Position numbers and translations under genes: made by a program
Part shown: piece by piece, positions 51,762 to 60,461 of the stretch
Position numbering within the stretch: the first letter of the stretch is position 1
Layout: each line of letters begins with the position of its first letter
Assembly (NCBI GenBank): GCA_045596385.1
Contig: JAZOCC010000014.1
Coordinates: 42,461-106,460, forward strand
Direction: 5' to 3'
Origin: SIG307 sp045596385
GTDB taxonomy: Bacteria > Bacillota > Clostridia > Lachnospirales > Lachnospiraceae
Length of the DNA stretch: 64,000 nucleotides
Notes under the pieces: generated by a model
Told to the model about the DNA's origin: nothing
Databases searched by the model: none
Seen by the model: only the letters and a program-made list of their open reading frames with translations

Positions 51762-52664
51762 ATGTTAAAAATCGGGTCTCATGTAGGGATGAGCGGAAAA
51801 GAGATGTTTTTAGGGTCGGTAAAGGAGGCTCTTTCTTATAAAGCGAATACGTTTATGTTATATACGGGAGCACCGCAGAATACCAGACGGAAGGCAATTT
51901 CGGAACTGAATATCGAAGCGGGCTGGGAACTGATGAAGGCAAATGGTCTGTCGGAGTTTGTGGTGCATGCGCCGTATATTATTAATTTAGGGAATTCCGT
52001 GAAGCCGGAGACCTATGAGCTGGCGGTGGATTTTTTGCGAGAGGAGATAAAACGTACCGAAGCCATGGGAAGTAATGTGCTGGTGCTTCATCCGGGGTCC
52101 CATGTGGATGCGGGAGAAGATGCAGGGATTGCACAGATTGTAAAGGGATTAAATGAGGTGCTGACGCCGGAGACGAAGGTGCGGATTGCATTGGAGACCA
52201 TGGCAGGCAAGGGAAGTGAAACGGGAAAGACATTTGAGCAGCTGGCCCGGATTTACGATGGCGTTGCATACAACGATAAGCTTCGTGTATGCTTTGATAC
52301 CTGCCATGTGCATGATGCGGGTTATGATATTGTGAATGATTTTGAAGGTGTGGTGGCGCAGTTTGATTGCGTGCTGGGGAAAGAACAAATTGCGGTATTC
52401 CATATTAACGACAGTAAGAATGTACGGGGAGCGGGAAAAGACCGTCATGAGAACATCGGCTTCGGTGCAATCGGTTTTGATGCATTAAATAAGATTGTTC
52501 ATTTTCCGGACTTTGAAGAGGTCCCAAAGATTTTGGAGACACCGTACGTGACTGCGGAGCCGGAGGGCAAAGAGAAATCCATTGCACCGTACGGGGCGGA
52601 AATCGCTATGTTGCGGGCCGGTGTGTTTGAACCGCGTCTTTATGAAATCTTAAGAAATCATTAA
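51762..52664 (+). CDS. nfo: Endonuclease IV (AP endonuclease)
   Basis: 300 residues, slightly longer than the usual 280. A TIM barrel with zinc-binding motifs: IGSHVGMSG at the N-terminus, NVLVLHPGSHVD, IALETMAGKGSE, RVCFDTCHVHDAGYD and FHINDSKNVRGAGKDRHENIG. It nicks DNA 5' of abasic sites for base-excision repair. Single-gene unit with its own promoter. Confidence 0.95.
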   Translation: MLKIGSHVGMSGKEMFLGSVKEALSYKANTFMLYTGAPQNTRRKAISELNIEAGWELMKANGLSEFVVHAPYIINLGNSVKPETYELAVDFLREEIKRTEAMGSNVLVLHPGSHVDAGEDAGIAQIVKGLNEVLTPETKVRIALETMAGKGSETGKTFEQLARIYDGVAYNDKLRVCFDTCHVHDAGYDIVNDFEGVVAQFDCVLGKEQIAVFHINDSKNVRGAGKDRHENIGFGAIGFDALNKIVHFPDFEEVPKILETPYVTAEPEGKEKSIAPYGAEIAMLRAGVFEPRLYEILRNH

Positions 52665-52681
52665 TTTATTGTAGAAATATG

Positions 52682-52710
52682 TTGACGGTGTTTTTGTAAT
52701 ATGGTACTAT
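52682..52710 (+). promoter_or_regulatory. Promoter of the DUF4190 gene
   Basis: TTGACG (52682-52687), 17-bp spacer, TACTAT (52705-52710). Confidence 0.65.
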
Positions 52711-52749
52711 TGAGAGGTAGTTTAAAATTACATAGGAGGGCATTAGAGT

Positions 52750-53073
52750 ATGGAGAACAACAACGGTAAGGGATTATCTATCGCAGGTCTCGTATTAGGC
52801 ATTGTAGCAATTGTATTATCCTTCTTTTACATGGTAAACATTTTAGGATTAATTCTTGCTATCGTAGGTCTTGTATGTGCACTTAAGGGTAGTAAGGCTG
52901 CTAAGGCATCCGGTGAACCGACCGGTATGGCAACCGCAGGCCTCGTACTTTCCATCATCGGTCTTGTATTTGCAGGTATCGGTGTGCTGACCTGTACGGT
53001 TTGCGTAGCTTGTGTGGCTTGTACCGCAGGTGAGGCCGTAAGTGAGTTGGGCGATTTATCTTCTTTCTACTAA
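52750..53073 (+). CDS. DUF4190 domain membrane protein
   Basis: 107 residues with two pairs of short hydrophobic helices: LSIAGLVLGIVAIVLSFFYMV, ILGLILAIVGLVCALKG and GMATAGLVLSIIGLVFAGIGVL. The repeated GLVLxIIxxV units are the hallmark of DUF4190. Five Cys near the C-terminus (TCTVCVACVAC) are notable. Unknown function. A strong terminator-like hairpin follows. Confidence 0.88.
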   Translation: MENNNGKGLSIAGLVLGIVAIVLSFFYMVNILGLILAIVGLVCALKGSKAAKASGEPTGMATAGLVLSIIGLVFAGIGVLTCTVCVACVACTAGEAVSELGDLSSFY

Positions 53074-53124
53074 GATTGAAGAGAAGTACCGTAGTTTACA
53101 GTACAGTTTGTGTGTAAACGAGTT

Positions 53125-53188
53125 CCGTAGCACGGCGTTTACTACCGCGTTTAGGGGTATGCCGTGCTATGGATTTTTTCTTTTTTTT
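53125..53188 (+). terminator. Terminator or attenuator directly ahead of the Lgt-like gene
   Basis: Twelve-base-pair stem CCGTAGCACGGC / GCCGTGCTATGG, loop of 24 nt, then ATTTTTTCTTTTTTTT. The GGAGG ribosome site of the next gene starts directly after the T-tract. Confidence 0.8.
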
Positions 53189-53200
53189 GGAGGAATGGTT

Positions 53201-54544
53201 ATGTTTCCTTATTTTGAGGTTTTCGGTAGGCAGGTGGGCAGTTACAGCATTTGTGCAATTGTGGGTCTGCTTCTTTGCGGAGTAGTGGCTTGTAAGCTTG
53301 CAACGCATTTTAAAGTAGCTTACGAGGATGTTATTTTATTGATGGTAGTAATCGGTGTGTCGTTGTTAATCGGAGGACACATTTTATTTGGAATTACAAA
53401 TACGAGTAAACTGATTGCATTGTTTCAGAATGCATCTTCTTATAGTTTTAAACAGATATTGACGTATTTGGGCATGTGTTTTGGCGGAATGGTCTATTAC
53501 GGAGGATTTTTGGGAGGCTGTGTGGGGCTTCTGATCTATACAAAGTATAACAAGACGGTGGAGCGGAAGCTTGCCTTTGATTTATATGCGGTGTGCGTTC
53601 CTTTGTTTCATGTATTCGGACGTATCGGTTGTTTTTTCAGCGGATGCTGTTATGGCATGGAGAGCCGTTTCGGTTTCGTGATACACGGAAATACCTTGAT
53701 TCCGGAGATAAACGATGTACGGAGACTTCCGGTGCCGTTAATTGAGGCGGTATGCAATTTGGTGATTTTCTTTATTTTACTTCGCTTGTTTAAGAAGGGA
53801 AAGGAGAATGGCAAGATGATTTTTTATTACATGCTAATCTATCCGGTGGTACGTTTTGTACTGGAGTTCTTCCGGGGGGATGCGATTCGTGGTTTTTTGT
53901 TCGGAATTTCCACCTCCCAGTGGATTAGTATCGGATTGTTTGCTGTGGCGGTGTGGAAGTTGTTTTTGTCAAAGCCGAAAAGTAAGAATACTGCGGTATG
54001 TGCGGGCATGTTGTTGGCATTGACCCTGGCCTTCGGCGGCGTAACGACGGTAGCTTACGCAACGGAAGAAAGTGGACAGGAGACGGAGGCAAGCCTGACT
54101 CTGAGCGATGATGCGTCAGAGGAGCAGAACGAAAATGCATTGGATACTAAGGAGTCTGAAAGTTCTTCGGAAAAGAAGGTTGAGGGCACTTCCGGGACCT
54201 CTGAGACAGAGGTTACAACGACCGGTACAGAAAAAAAGGAACCGCCGTTTAATGCAAAAGAAAAATTTGTAATTTTTGTTTGTTGTTTCTTCAGTATTGC
54301 ACTTTGTCTTGTCATTGCATTATTCGGAAATCCGAAGGACCGCCAAAAGGATAAGTATAATCGAATGCAGAGGCAGAAGCTGTTACAGGAGAAAAAGCTC
54401 AGGGAAAAGGCGGAGCGAGAAGCAAGATTTGCGGCAGAAGATGCAAAATATGCAGAAGACCTGATGAAGTACGAAAAGGCAAAGAGAGAGTACGAGGAAG
54501 CCAAGGCCGCAAAAAAGGCAGCTAAGGAAGCGAAGAAGAAGTAG
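53201..54544 (+). CDS. Lgt-family prolipoprotein diacylglyceryl transferase with extra C-terminal domain
   Basis: 447 residues from ATG 53201 (GGAGG upstream) against about 260-330 for typical Lgt. Residues 1-260 have seven membrane helices and the clostridial Lgt signature HVFGRIGCFFSGCCYG (about 137-152), with EFFRGD near 222-227. After that come a further helix (about 266-286), a Ser/Thr/Glu-rich linker (about 288-348), another helix (about 354-376) and a Lys/Glu/Ala-rich coiled coil to the end. The tail is not part of Lgt. Lgt attaches diacylglycerol to lipoprotein cysteines, many of which are encoded in this window. Confidence 0.82.
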   Translation: MFPYFEVFGRQVGSYSICAIVGLLLCGVVACKLATHFKVAYEDVILLMVVIGVSLLIGGHILFGITNTSKLIALFQNASSYSFKQILTYLGMCFGGMVYYGGFLGGCVGLLIYTKYNKTVERKLAFDLYAVCVPLFHVFGRIGCFFSGCCYGMESRFGFVIHGNTLIPEINDVRRLPVPLIEAVCNLVIFFILLRLFKKGKENGKMIFYYMLIYPVVRFVLEFFRGDAIRGFLFGISTSQWISIGLFAVAVWKLFLSKPKSKNTAVCAGMLLALTLAFGGVTTVAYATEESGQETEASLTLSDDASEEQNENALDTKESESSSEKKVEGTSGTSETEVTTTGTEKKEPPFNAKEKFVIFVCCFFSIALCLVIALFGNPKDRQKDKYNRMQRQKLLQEKKLREKAEREARFAAEDAKYAEDLMKYEKAKREYEEAKAAKKAAKEAKKK

Positions 54545-54566
54545 AGTCGGGGAGTTAGGGAGAGAT

Positions 54567-55163
54567 ATGAAAAAACGAATGAAGTTACTGCTTTTATTGG
54601 TAGCGCTTATAATCGCAGTAGCGGGATGCGGAAATGACAGCAAAAAGGATAAGCCAAGTGTGCAGTATGAGAATATGGAGTATGATGGGCCGTTTGATAT
54701 AGAGGAAGCTCGAAAGAACATCATCATTAAAGGGCAGCCGTTTGAAATTCCTATAAAGTTGGGAGATTTGCCGAGCGGGTGGACATATCAGGAACATAAA
54801 TACAGTAAAAATCTTGATCCGGGACATGGTATTGTCACCCTGTTTTTTGATGGAGTTGATATGGTTGATGTTGCTCTAGAAGAGTATGATCCAGAGAAAC
54901 CGAAAAAAGCAATCATATATAATTTTACAATTCATACAGCGGATTGTAGTATAGATGGATTTATGCCACAAGTATCGACGAAAGATGAGGTTGTGGGAAA
55001 ATACGGGGAACCATATACAAGACTCGGCGGAGATTATTATGGGATTGTGAATGATTCGAAAACACTGGGTGGAAGAATTAACAATCAAAGTATTTCTTTT
55101 AAATACAACGATGATGGAACTATTAGTAGCATAAGTTTGACTTATGCGGATTTATCAAAATAG
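54567..55163 (+). CDS. Lipoprotein of unknown function
   Basis: 198 residues, start after GGGAGAG. Signal peptide with lipobox IAVAGC at about 16-21. The mature part is acidic and has one probable beta-rich domain (PFEIPIKLGDLPSGW, NFTIHTADCSIDGFMPQVSTKDEVVGKYGEP, ISFKYNDDGTISSISLTY). I recognise no family. It starts 22 bp after the Lgt-like gene, which may process it. Confidence 0.7.
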   Translation: MKKRMKLLLLLVALIIAVAGCGNDSKKDKPSVQYENMEYDGPFDIEEARKNIIIKGQPFEIPIKLGDLPSGWTYQEHKYSKNLDPGHGIVTLFFDGVDMVDVALEEYDPEKPKKAIIYNFTIHTADCSIDGFMPQVSTKDEVVGKYGEPYTRLGGDYYGIVNDSKTLGGRINNQSISFKYNDDGTISSISLTYADLSK

Positions 55164-55175
55164 AAAGAAATAGAA

Positions 55176-55208
55176 GGGCTTGTGCAGAAATCGCACAGGC
55201 CCTTTTTG
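55176..55208 (+). terminator. Terminator after the lipoprotein
   Basis: Ten-base-pair stem GGGCTTGTGC / GCACAGGCCC with loop AGAAATC, then TTTTTG. Confidence 0.85.
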
Positions 55209-55219
55209 AATCATAGAAA

Positions 55220-55403
55220 GTTGGAAACGATATGGATAAATTTGGTTTTGCTTTTCCCGAAGGGTCGCGCATTTAGCGGAGTCGAAATCACCTCTTAGAA
55301 AAGACTGGGCGCGAGGTCGCCCCCGAGCGTCCTAGTCGTTCTTAGAGGAAGTTTGACGGAGCGTTGCGACTTGCAAAACGAATTTATCCATACCGTTTTC
55401 AAC
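55220..55403. repeat. 184-nt imperfect palindrome (structured RNA or MITE-like)
   Basis: Outer arms (55220-55251 and 55373-55403) are complementary over about 31 pairs with small mismatches: GTTGGAAACGATATGGATAAA against TTTATCCATACCGTTTTCAAC. The inner arms continue: GTCGCGCATTTAGCGGAGTC with GACGGAGCGTTGCGAC, and CCTCTTAGAAAAGACT with AGTCGTTCTTAGAGG. The GC-rich loop is near 55310-55335. No coding frame explains it. It is not the same sequence as the palindrome at 22782. Confidence 0.75.
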
Positions 55404-55410
55404 GGTTGAA

Positions 55411-55440
55411 GACAAAAGGGGCGTGCAATTTTGCACGCCC
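55411..55440 (-). terminator. argG terminator
   Basis: Minus strand: ten-base-pair stem GGGCGTGCAA / TTGCACGCCC, then CTTTTGTC. Confidence 0.85.
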
Positions 55441-55455
55441 TTGATTTTGCTTTTC

Positions 55456-56673
55456 TTACTTCTCTAAGCTCTGCATCTTCATTGCGCGAACCTTCAAGGA
55501 AAGTCCGAACAAGTTGATGAAGCCTTCTGCATCGTGGTGGTCGTATAAATCACCGGTGGTGAAGGAAGCGATGCTCTCGTTGTATAAGGAATACGGAGAG
55601 GTCGTTCCCTGCTTAATGATGTTGCCCTTGTAAAGCTTTAACTTAGCTTCACCGGTTACATACTTCTGGGTGGACTCGATGAATGCCTGCAGAGCCTCAC
55701 GAAGCGGGGTGAACCACTTTCCTTCGTAAACAACGTCTGCGTACTTATCTGCAACACCCTTCTTGTATGCTAAGGTATCGCGGTCAAGGATTAACTCCTC
55801 AAGCTGCTCATGAGCTGCCATAAGGATGGTTCCGCCCGGAGTCTCGTAAACACCACGGGACTTCATACCTACCACACGGTTCTCAACGATATCAACGATA
55901 CCAACGCCGTGCTTACCGCCCAGCTTATTTAACTCACGGATAATATCGGAAGCCTTCATTTTCTTGCCGTTTAAAGCAACCGGTGCGCCTTCTTCGAAGG
56001 TAATGGAAACGGTTTCACCCTCATCCGGAGCCTTTTCCGGAGAAACACCGAGTACTAAGAGATGGTCATAGTTCGGAGCATTTGCCGGATCCTCAAGTTC
56101 AAGGCCTTCATGGCTGATGTGCCAGAGGTTACGGTCACGGCTGTAGCTGTGGCTTGCGTCGAACGGAAGCTCAATGCCGTGTGCGCGGCAGTATTCGATT
56201 TCTTCTTCACGGGAGGACATCTTCCAAGTGTCGTTACATCTCCACGGAGCGATAATCTTTAACTCCGGAGCTAAAGCCTTGATACCAAGCTCGAAACGTA
56301 CCTGATCGTTACCCTTACCGGTAGCACCGTGACAAATGGCAACAGCGCCTTCCTTCTTTGCAATCTCAACCAGCTTCTTAGCGATAATCGGACGAGCCAT
56401 GGAAGTACCGAGTAAGTATCTGTTCTCGTAAACAGCGCCGGCCTTTACGCACGGGATTGCATACTCATCAACGAACTCGTCTACAACGTCAAGGATGTAA
56501 AGCTTCTCGGCGCCGGAGTACTTTGCGCGCTCCTCAAGACCGTCAAGCTCGCTTTCCTGGCCAACGTCGATACAGCAACAAACAACGTCGTAATCGTAGT
56601 TCTCCTTTAACCACGGGATGATAGCGGTCGTATCAAGACCACCGGAGTAAGCTAAAATAACTTTCTCTTTCAT
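55456..56673 (-). CDS. argG: Argininosuccinate synthase
   Basis: 405 residues from ATG 56673 (TAAGGAGG upstream). N-terminal PP-loop AYSGGLDTT (8-16), GATGKGNDQVRFE and TSMARP are the expected motifs. It condenses citrulline and aspartate with ATP in arginine synthesis. The gene lies on the strand opposite argJBD, with maf and an acetyltransferase between, so it has its own transcript. I see no certain ArgR box in the leader. Confidence 0.97.
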   Translation of the reverse strand: MKEKVILAYSGGLDTTAIIPWLKENYDYDVVCCCIDVGQESELDGLEERAKYSGAEKLYILDVVDEFVDEYAIPCVKAGAVYENRYLLGTSMARPIIAKKLVEIAKKEGAVAICHGATGKGNDQVRFELGIKALAPELKIIAPWRCNDTWKMSSREEEIEYCRAHGIELPFDASHSYSRDRNLWHISHEGLELEDPANAPNYDHLLVLGVSPEKAPDEGETVSITFEEGAPVALNGKKMKASDIIRELNKLGGKHGVGIVDIVENRVVGMKSRGVYETPGGTILMAAHEQLEELILDRDTLAYKKGVADKYADVVYEGKWFTPLREALQAFIESTQKYVTGEAKLKLYKGNIIKQGTTSPYSLYNESIASFTTGDLYDHHDAEGFINLFGLSLKVRAMKMQSLEK

Positions 56674-56896
56674 AATGTGCCTCCTTAATATGTACATAAA
56701 ATCAATACGAAGTGATATCACGTCTTGCTTTGCTGCAATCCTGATATTCACCATCATACACTTGCAATCTGAATAAGTCAAGAGGGAAAATGAAAAAAGA
56801 TGTTATAAATATACAAGAAGGATGTATGAAACAAAAAATACTGAAAAGAAAGCCGGGGGAGGAGACTGTCTTTTTATATTAATAAGTAGAAATTAC

Positions 56897-56925
56897 TTGT
56901 ATTTCTCGAAGTTGTGACTTATAAT
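56897..56925 (+). promoter_or_regulatory. maf promoter
   Basis: TTGTAT (56897-56902), 17-bp spacer, TATAAT (56920-56925). Confidence 0.65.
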
Positions 56926-56986
56926 GGTTGGGATGTGTGGGTGTTTTTCCTTTGATTATTCGGAACACATTCGAAAGGAGTTTTGT

Positions 56987-57589
56987 ATGAAGTATCGTAT
57001 TGTACTGGCTTCCGGTTCGCCGAGAAGAAAAGAGATTCTTGCAGGAATCGGTGCAAGCTATGATGTAATTGTCAGCGATTGCGATGAGAGTACGAACGTT
57101 ACGGACCCGGCGGAGCTGGTAAAGGAGCTTTCCGGCAGAAAGGCGGGGGCGGTAGCAAAAGACCTTACGGGACCTGTGATTGTCATCGGTGCGGATACGG
57201 TGGTTGCTTATAACGGAAGTATTCTCGGGAAGCCGAAGGATAGAGAGGATGCAAAACGGATGATTTCCATGCTGGCGGATGATACCCATCAGGTATATAC
57301 CGGCGTGTCTCTGGTTATTAAGGAAGAGACTGGAGAAAAGCGTGTGATTTCCTTTGCGGAATGCTCGGAGGTGTCGGTGGACGCCATGACGGACCGGCAG
57401 ATTGAAGAGTACCTGGATACAAAGGAAGGTGAGGATAAAGCCGGCAGCTATGCTGTGCAGGGTATCTTTGCGGTTCATATTAAGGGAATCAAAGGAGATT
57501 ACTTCAATATTGTAGGTCTTCCGGTGGCTGCAATTTATAAAAGATTGTACGAAAACGGTATTGATTTGAAGTCCGGTGAAAAATTATAA
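56987..57589 (+). CDS. maf: Maf family nucleoside triphosphate pyrophosphatase
   Basis: 200 residues from ATG 56987 (AAAGGAG upstream). The Maf signature ASGSPRRKEIL is at the N-terminus, followed by the conserved IVIGADTVVAYNG, GKPKDREDAKRMI and EDKAGSYAVQG. These enzymes hydrolyse non-canonical or pyrimidine nucleoside triphosphates to monophosphates and limit their use in nucleic acids. Single-gene unit. Confidence 0.93.
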   Translation: MKYRIVLASGSPRRKEILAGIGASYDVIVSDCDESTNVTDPAELVKELSGRKAGAVAKDLTGPVIVIGADTVVAYNGSILGKPKDREDAKRMISMLADDTHQVYTGVSLVIKEETGEKRVISFAECSEVSVDAMTDRQIEEYLDTKEGEDKAGSYAVQGIFAVHIKGIKGDYFNIVGLPVAAIYKRLYENGIDLKSGEKL

Positions 57590-57597
57590 AATAGGTA

Positions 57598-57626
57598 TTG
57601 CATAATATACAGGAATGATGTATAAT
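57598..57626 (+). promoter_or_regulatory. Promoter of the GNAT-argJBD run
   Basis: TTGCAT (57598-57603), 17-bp spacer, TATAAT (57621-57626). Confidence 0.65.
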
Positions 57627-57680
57627 TATGAAAATCAAAGAAAGGAAGCACAGGCGGGGCCTTTGGCTTAGGTGAATGAG

Positions 57681-58154
57681 ATGGAGCAGAAGGAAAAGGG
57701 AAACGACATTATACTTCGTGTTATGGTGCCGGAGGATTATGACCAGGTATACCGTTTGTGGTGTGGGATAAAGGGATTCGGCATCCGCAGTATGGACGAT
57801 TCCAGAGAAGGTGTTGAAAAGTTTTTAAAGAGAAATCCGACCACCAGTGTGGTTGCGGTAGATAATGATGAGATTATCGGTGCAATTTTGTGCGGACATG
57901 ACGGTAGACGCGGTTGCTTCTATCACGTATGTGTAAAGATTACCCACAGAAAGCACGGTATCGGAAAGAAGATGGCGGCCTTTGCCATGCAGAAGTTGCA
58001 GGAGGAGGGAATCAATAAGGTGTCTCTCATCGCTTTTAAAAGTAACCGGGGCGGCAATAAATTCTGGCGCAAGGTAGGCTGGACCTTTAGAGAAGATTTG
58101 AATTACTATGATTTTACATTGAATGAAGAAAATATTACACGGTTTATCGAGTAG
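57681..58154 (+). CDS. GNAT acetyltransferase upstream of argJ
   Basis: 157 residues from ATG 57681, five bases after AGGTGA; an in-frame GTG at 57672 is an alternative. GNAT core: SVVAVDNDEIIGAILCGHDGRRG, then acetyl-CoA loop THRKHGIGKKMAAFAM, and SNRGGNKFWRKVGW. It is the first gene before argJBD with an 85-bp gap, so it may be cotranscribed. A role as an N-acetylglutamate synthase would fit the position, but bifunctional ArgJ usually covers that step, so this is only speculation. Confidence 0.87.
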   Translation: MEQKEKGNDIILRVMVPEDYDQVYRLWCGIKGFGIRSMDDSREGVEKFLKRNPTTSVVAVDNDEIIGAILCGHDGRRGCFYHVCVKITHRKHGIGKKMAAFAMQKLQEEGINKVSLIAFKSNRGGNKFWRKVGWTFREDLNYYDFTLNEENITRFIE

Positions 58155-58239
58155 CGGAGTTTGCGAAGGAACCGGTGAAATGATAATTACTGATTACATA
58201 GAGTAGTTGAATTAAGAATGCGAAGAAAGGATGAAAAGT

Positions 58240-59463
58240 ATGAAGAAGATTGACGGCGGCGTTACCGCAGCGAAGGGATTTAGTGCAGCTTCCACGGAAG
58301 CAGGAATCAAATATAAGAACAGAACCGATATGGCAATGGTATTTTCTAAGGAGCCGTGTACGGTTGCAGGTACGTTTACCAGCAATGTGGTAAAAGCAGC
58401 CTGTGTGCAGTGGGACATGAAAATTGTGAAAGAATCCGATGCGGTTCATGCGGTTGTTGTGAATTCCGGCATTGCCAATGCATGTACGGGAAAACAGGGA
58501 TTTGACGCATGCGAAGCAACGGCAGAAGCGGTAAAGGAAGCGCTCGGTGTTGCAACAGATACTTGCCTTGTGGCATCTACGGGTGTTATCGGCATGCAGT
58601 TACCGGTTGAAAAACTGGCAAACGGTGTTAAGGCAATGGCACCAAAGCTTTCAGAGACGATAGAAGCAGGCACTGCGGCAGCAAAAGCAATTATGACGAC
58701 AGATACCGTACATAAGGAAATCGCGGTTACTTTTACGGCAGACGGTAAAACAGTTACCCTTGGCGGTATGTCAAAGGGTTCGGGGATGATTCATCCGAAT
58801 ATGTGTACCATGCTCGGCTTTTTAACAACCGACCTTGCCATTGAGAAGAGTCTTTTACAGGAAGCATTAAGCGAAGTGGTAGCAGACACCTTCAACATGA
58901 TTACCGTGGATGGGGATACTTCTACCAATGATACACTCGTAATCATGGCAAACGGACTTGCCGGAAATGCGAAGATTACGGCAAAGGGAGAAGACTACGA
59001 CAACTTCTTAAAGGCCCTTTTCTATGTATGTGAATTTTTGGCAAAGAAAATGGCAGCAGACGGCGAAGGTGCCACCAAATTGTTCGAAGCAAAAGTAGTA
59101 AACGCCAAAAGCAAAGAAGATGCAAGAACCTTATCAAGGGCAATTGTTTCCAGCAATCTTTCCAAAGCCGCAATCTACGGATGTGATGCCAACTTCGGCC
59201 GTTTCCTGTGTGCAATGGGGTATTCCGGAGCGGATTTTGACCAGAATGATGTGGAACTTTTCTTTGAAAGCAAGGAAGGTCGTTTACAGGTATTCGATAT
59301 GGGCACACCAATTGTTTTTGATGAAGATATGGCAGTAAAGATTCTCGGAGCAGATGAAGTAACCATTTTTGTTGACATGCATGAAGGCGATGCATTCGCA
59401 ACAGCATGGGGCTGCGACTTGACCTATGATTATGTAAAGATTAACGCGGATTACCGTAGTTAA
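58240..59463 (+). CDS. argJ: Glutamate N-acetyltransferase / amino-acid acetyltransferase ArgJ
   Basis: 407 residues from ATG 58240 (GAAAGG upstream). The protein is made as a precursor that cuts itself before the nucleophile Thr190 in MIHPNMCTMLGF. Position -1 is Cys where Ala is usual (NMATML). The enzyme moves the acetyl group from N-acetylornithine to glutamate, and in many bacteria also makes N-acetylglutamate from acetyl-CoA. First of three arg genes on this strand. Confidence 0.95.
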   Translation: MKKIDGGVTAAKGFSAASTEAGIKYKNRTDMAMVFSKEPCTVAGTFTSNVVKAACVQWDMKIVKESDAVHAVVVNSGIANACTGKQGFDACEATAEAVKEALGVATDTCLVASTGVIGMQLPVEKLANGVKAMAPKLSETIEAGTAAAKAIMTTDTVHKEIAVTFTADGKTVTLGGMSKGSGMIHPNMCTMLGFLTTDLAIEKSLLQEALSEVVADTFNMITVDGDTSTNDTLVIMANGLAGNAKITAKGEDYDNFLKALFYVCEFLAKKMAADGEGATKLFEAKVVNAKSKEDARTLSRAIVSSNLSKAAIYGCDANFGRFLCAMGYSGADFDQNDVELFFESKEGRLQVFDMGTPIVFDEDMAVKILGADEVTIFVDMHEGDAFATAWGCDLTYDYVKINADYRS

Positions 59464-59526
59464 TAAGATAATGCCGGGTGGAACGAGAAAAGGCGAAAGC
59501 GAAGAAAAGAAAGCGAGGATTCCAAG

Positions 59527-60393
59527 ATGGAAGGTTTGATGGCAAAGGCAAATACGCTCATTGAGGCATTGCCGTATATTCAGAAGTTTAAGGATAAGAT
59601 TGTAGTGGTAAAGTACGGCGGAAGTGCCATGCTTGACGAACAGTTGCAGCAGAACGTAATTAAGGACGTGGCACTGTTAAAACTGGTTGGTATGCAGCCG
59701 ATTATCGTACACGGCGGCGGTAAGGAAATCAGCAAATGGGTCGGTCTTCTCGGGAAGGAAGCGAAGTTTGTACAGGGCCTTCGTGTTACCGATGCAGAGA
59801 CCATGGAAGTAGCTGAGATGGTGCTCAGCAAGGTAAATAAGCGTCTTGTTCAGATGTTGGAGCAGCTTGGTGTAAAGGCTGCCGGTATCTGCGGTAAGGA
59901 CGGCGGCACCTTAAAGTGCGAAAAGAAGCTGGCAAACGGCGAGGATATCGGATTTGTAGGAAATATCACGACTGTAGATACCGGTTTGATCGATACTCTT
60001 TTGGTAAACGATTATATTCCGGTCATTGCACCGATCGGTATGGATGATAATTTCTTGTCTTACAATATCAACGCTGACGATGCGGCATGTGCTATTGCAA
60101 CCGCTATGGGTGCGGAGAAGCTGGCATTCCTTACGGATATCGAAGGTGTATACCGCGATTTCGAGGATAAGTCTTCCCTCATTTCCGTGCTGACTTTAGA
60201 CGGTGCGGATGAGCTCCTTGGCTCCGGCGTTATCGGCGGCGGTATGCTTCCGAAGCTTCAGAACTGCATCGATGCGGTAAAGGAAGGTGTGGCAGGCGTA
60301 CATATTCTGGACGGTCGCGTACAGCATTCGTTGCTTCTTGAGTTCTTTACCGATAAGGGTATCGGTACCGCAATTGTAAAAGGCGAAGAGTAA
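59527..60393 (+). CDS. argB: Acetylglutamate kinase
   Basis: 288 residues. Amino acid kinase motifs: VVKYGGSAM (near residue 28), IVHGGGKEIS, NADDAACAIA and LTDIEGVYRDF. It phosphorylates N-acetylglutamate and is often the arginine-feedback step. GAGG lies eight bases before ATG 59527; a second ATG at 59539 is possible. argD follows after 68 bp with a hairpin in between. Confidence 0.96.
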   Translation: MEGLMAKANTLIEALPYIQKFKDKIVVVKYGGSAMLDEQLQQNVIKDVALLKLVGMQPIIVHGGGKEISKWVGLLGKEAKFVQGLRVTDAETMEVAEMVLSKVNKRLVQMLEQLGVKAAGICGKDGGTLKCEKKLANGEDIGFVGNITTVDTGLIDTLLVNDYIPVIAPIGMDDNFLSYNINADDAACAIATAMGAEKLAFLTDIEGVYRDFEDKSSLISVLTLDGADELLGSGVIGGGMLPKLQNCIDAVKEGVAGVHILDGRVQHSLLLEFFTDKGIGTAIVKGEE

Positions 60394-60410
60394 AAGTAAA
60401 AAGAAATAAT

Positions 60411-60435
60411 GTGCCGGGGCAGGGCGTCCCGGCAC
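60411..60435 (+). other. Stem-loop between argB and argD
   Basis: Nine-base-pair stem GTGCCGGGG / TCCCGGCAC without a T-tract; it may set differential mRNA stability within the operon. Confidence 0.5.
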
Positions 60436-60461
60436 TTCCATATAAGGAAGGAGAGAACAAC

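Noticed and set aside
56795..56815. Possible ArgR box (TTGTATATTTATAACA on the minus strand) upstream of argG
   Set aside because: One base too many between the half-sites for the ARG-box consensus, and the sequence is in an AT-rich gap where such matches arise by chance.
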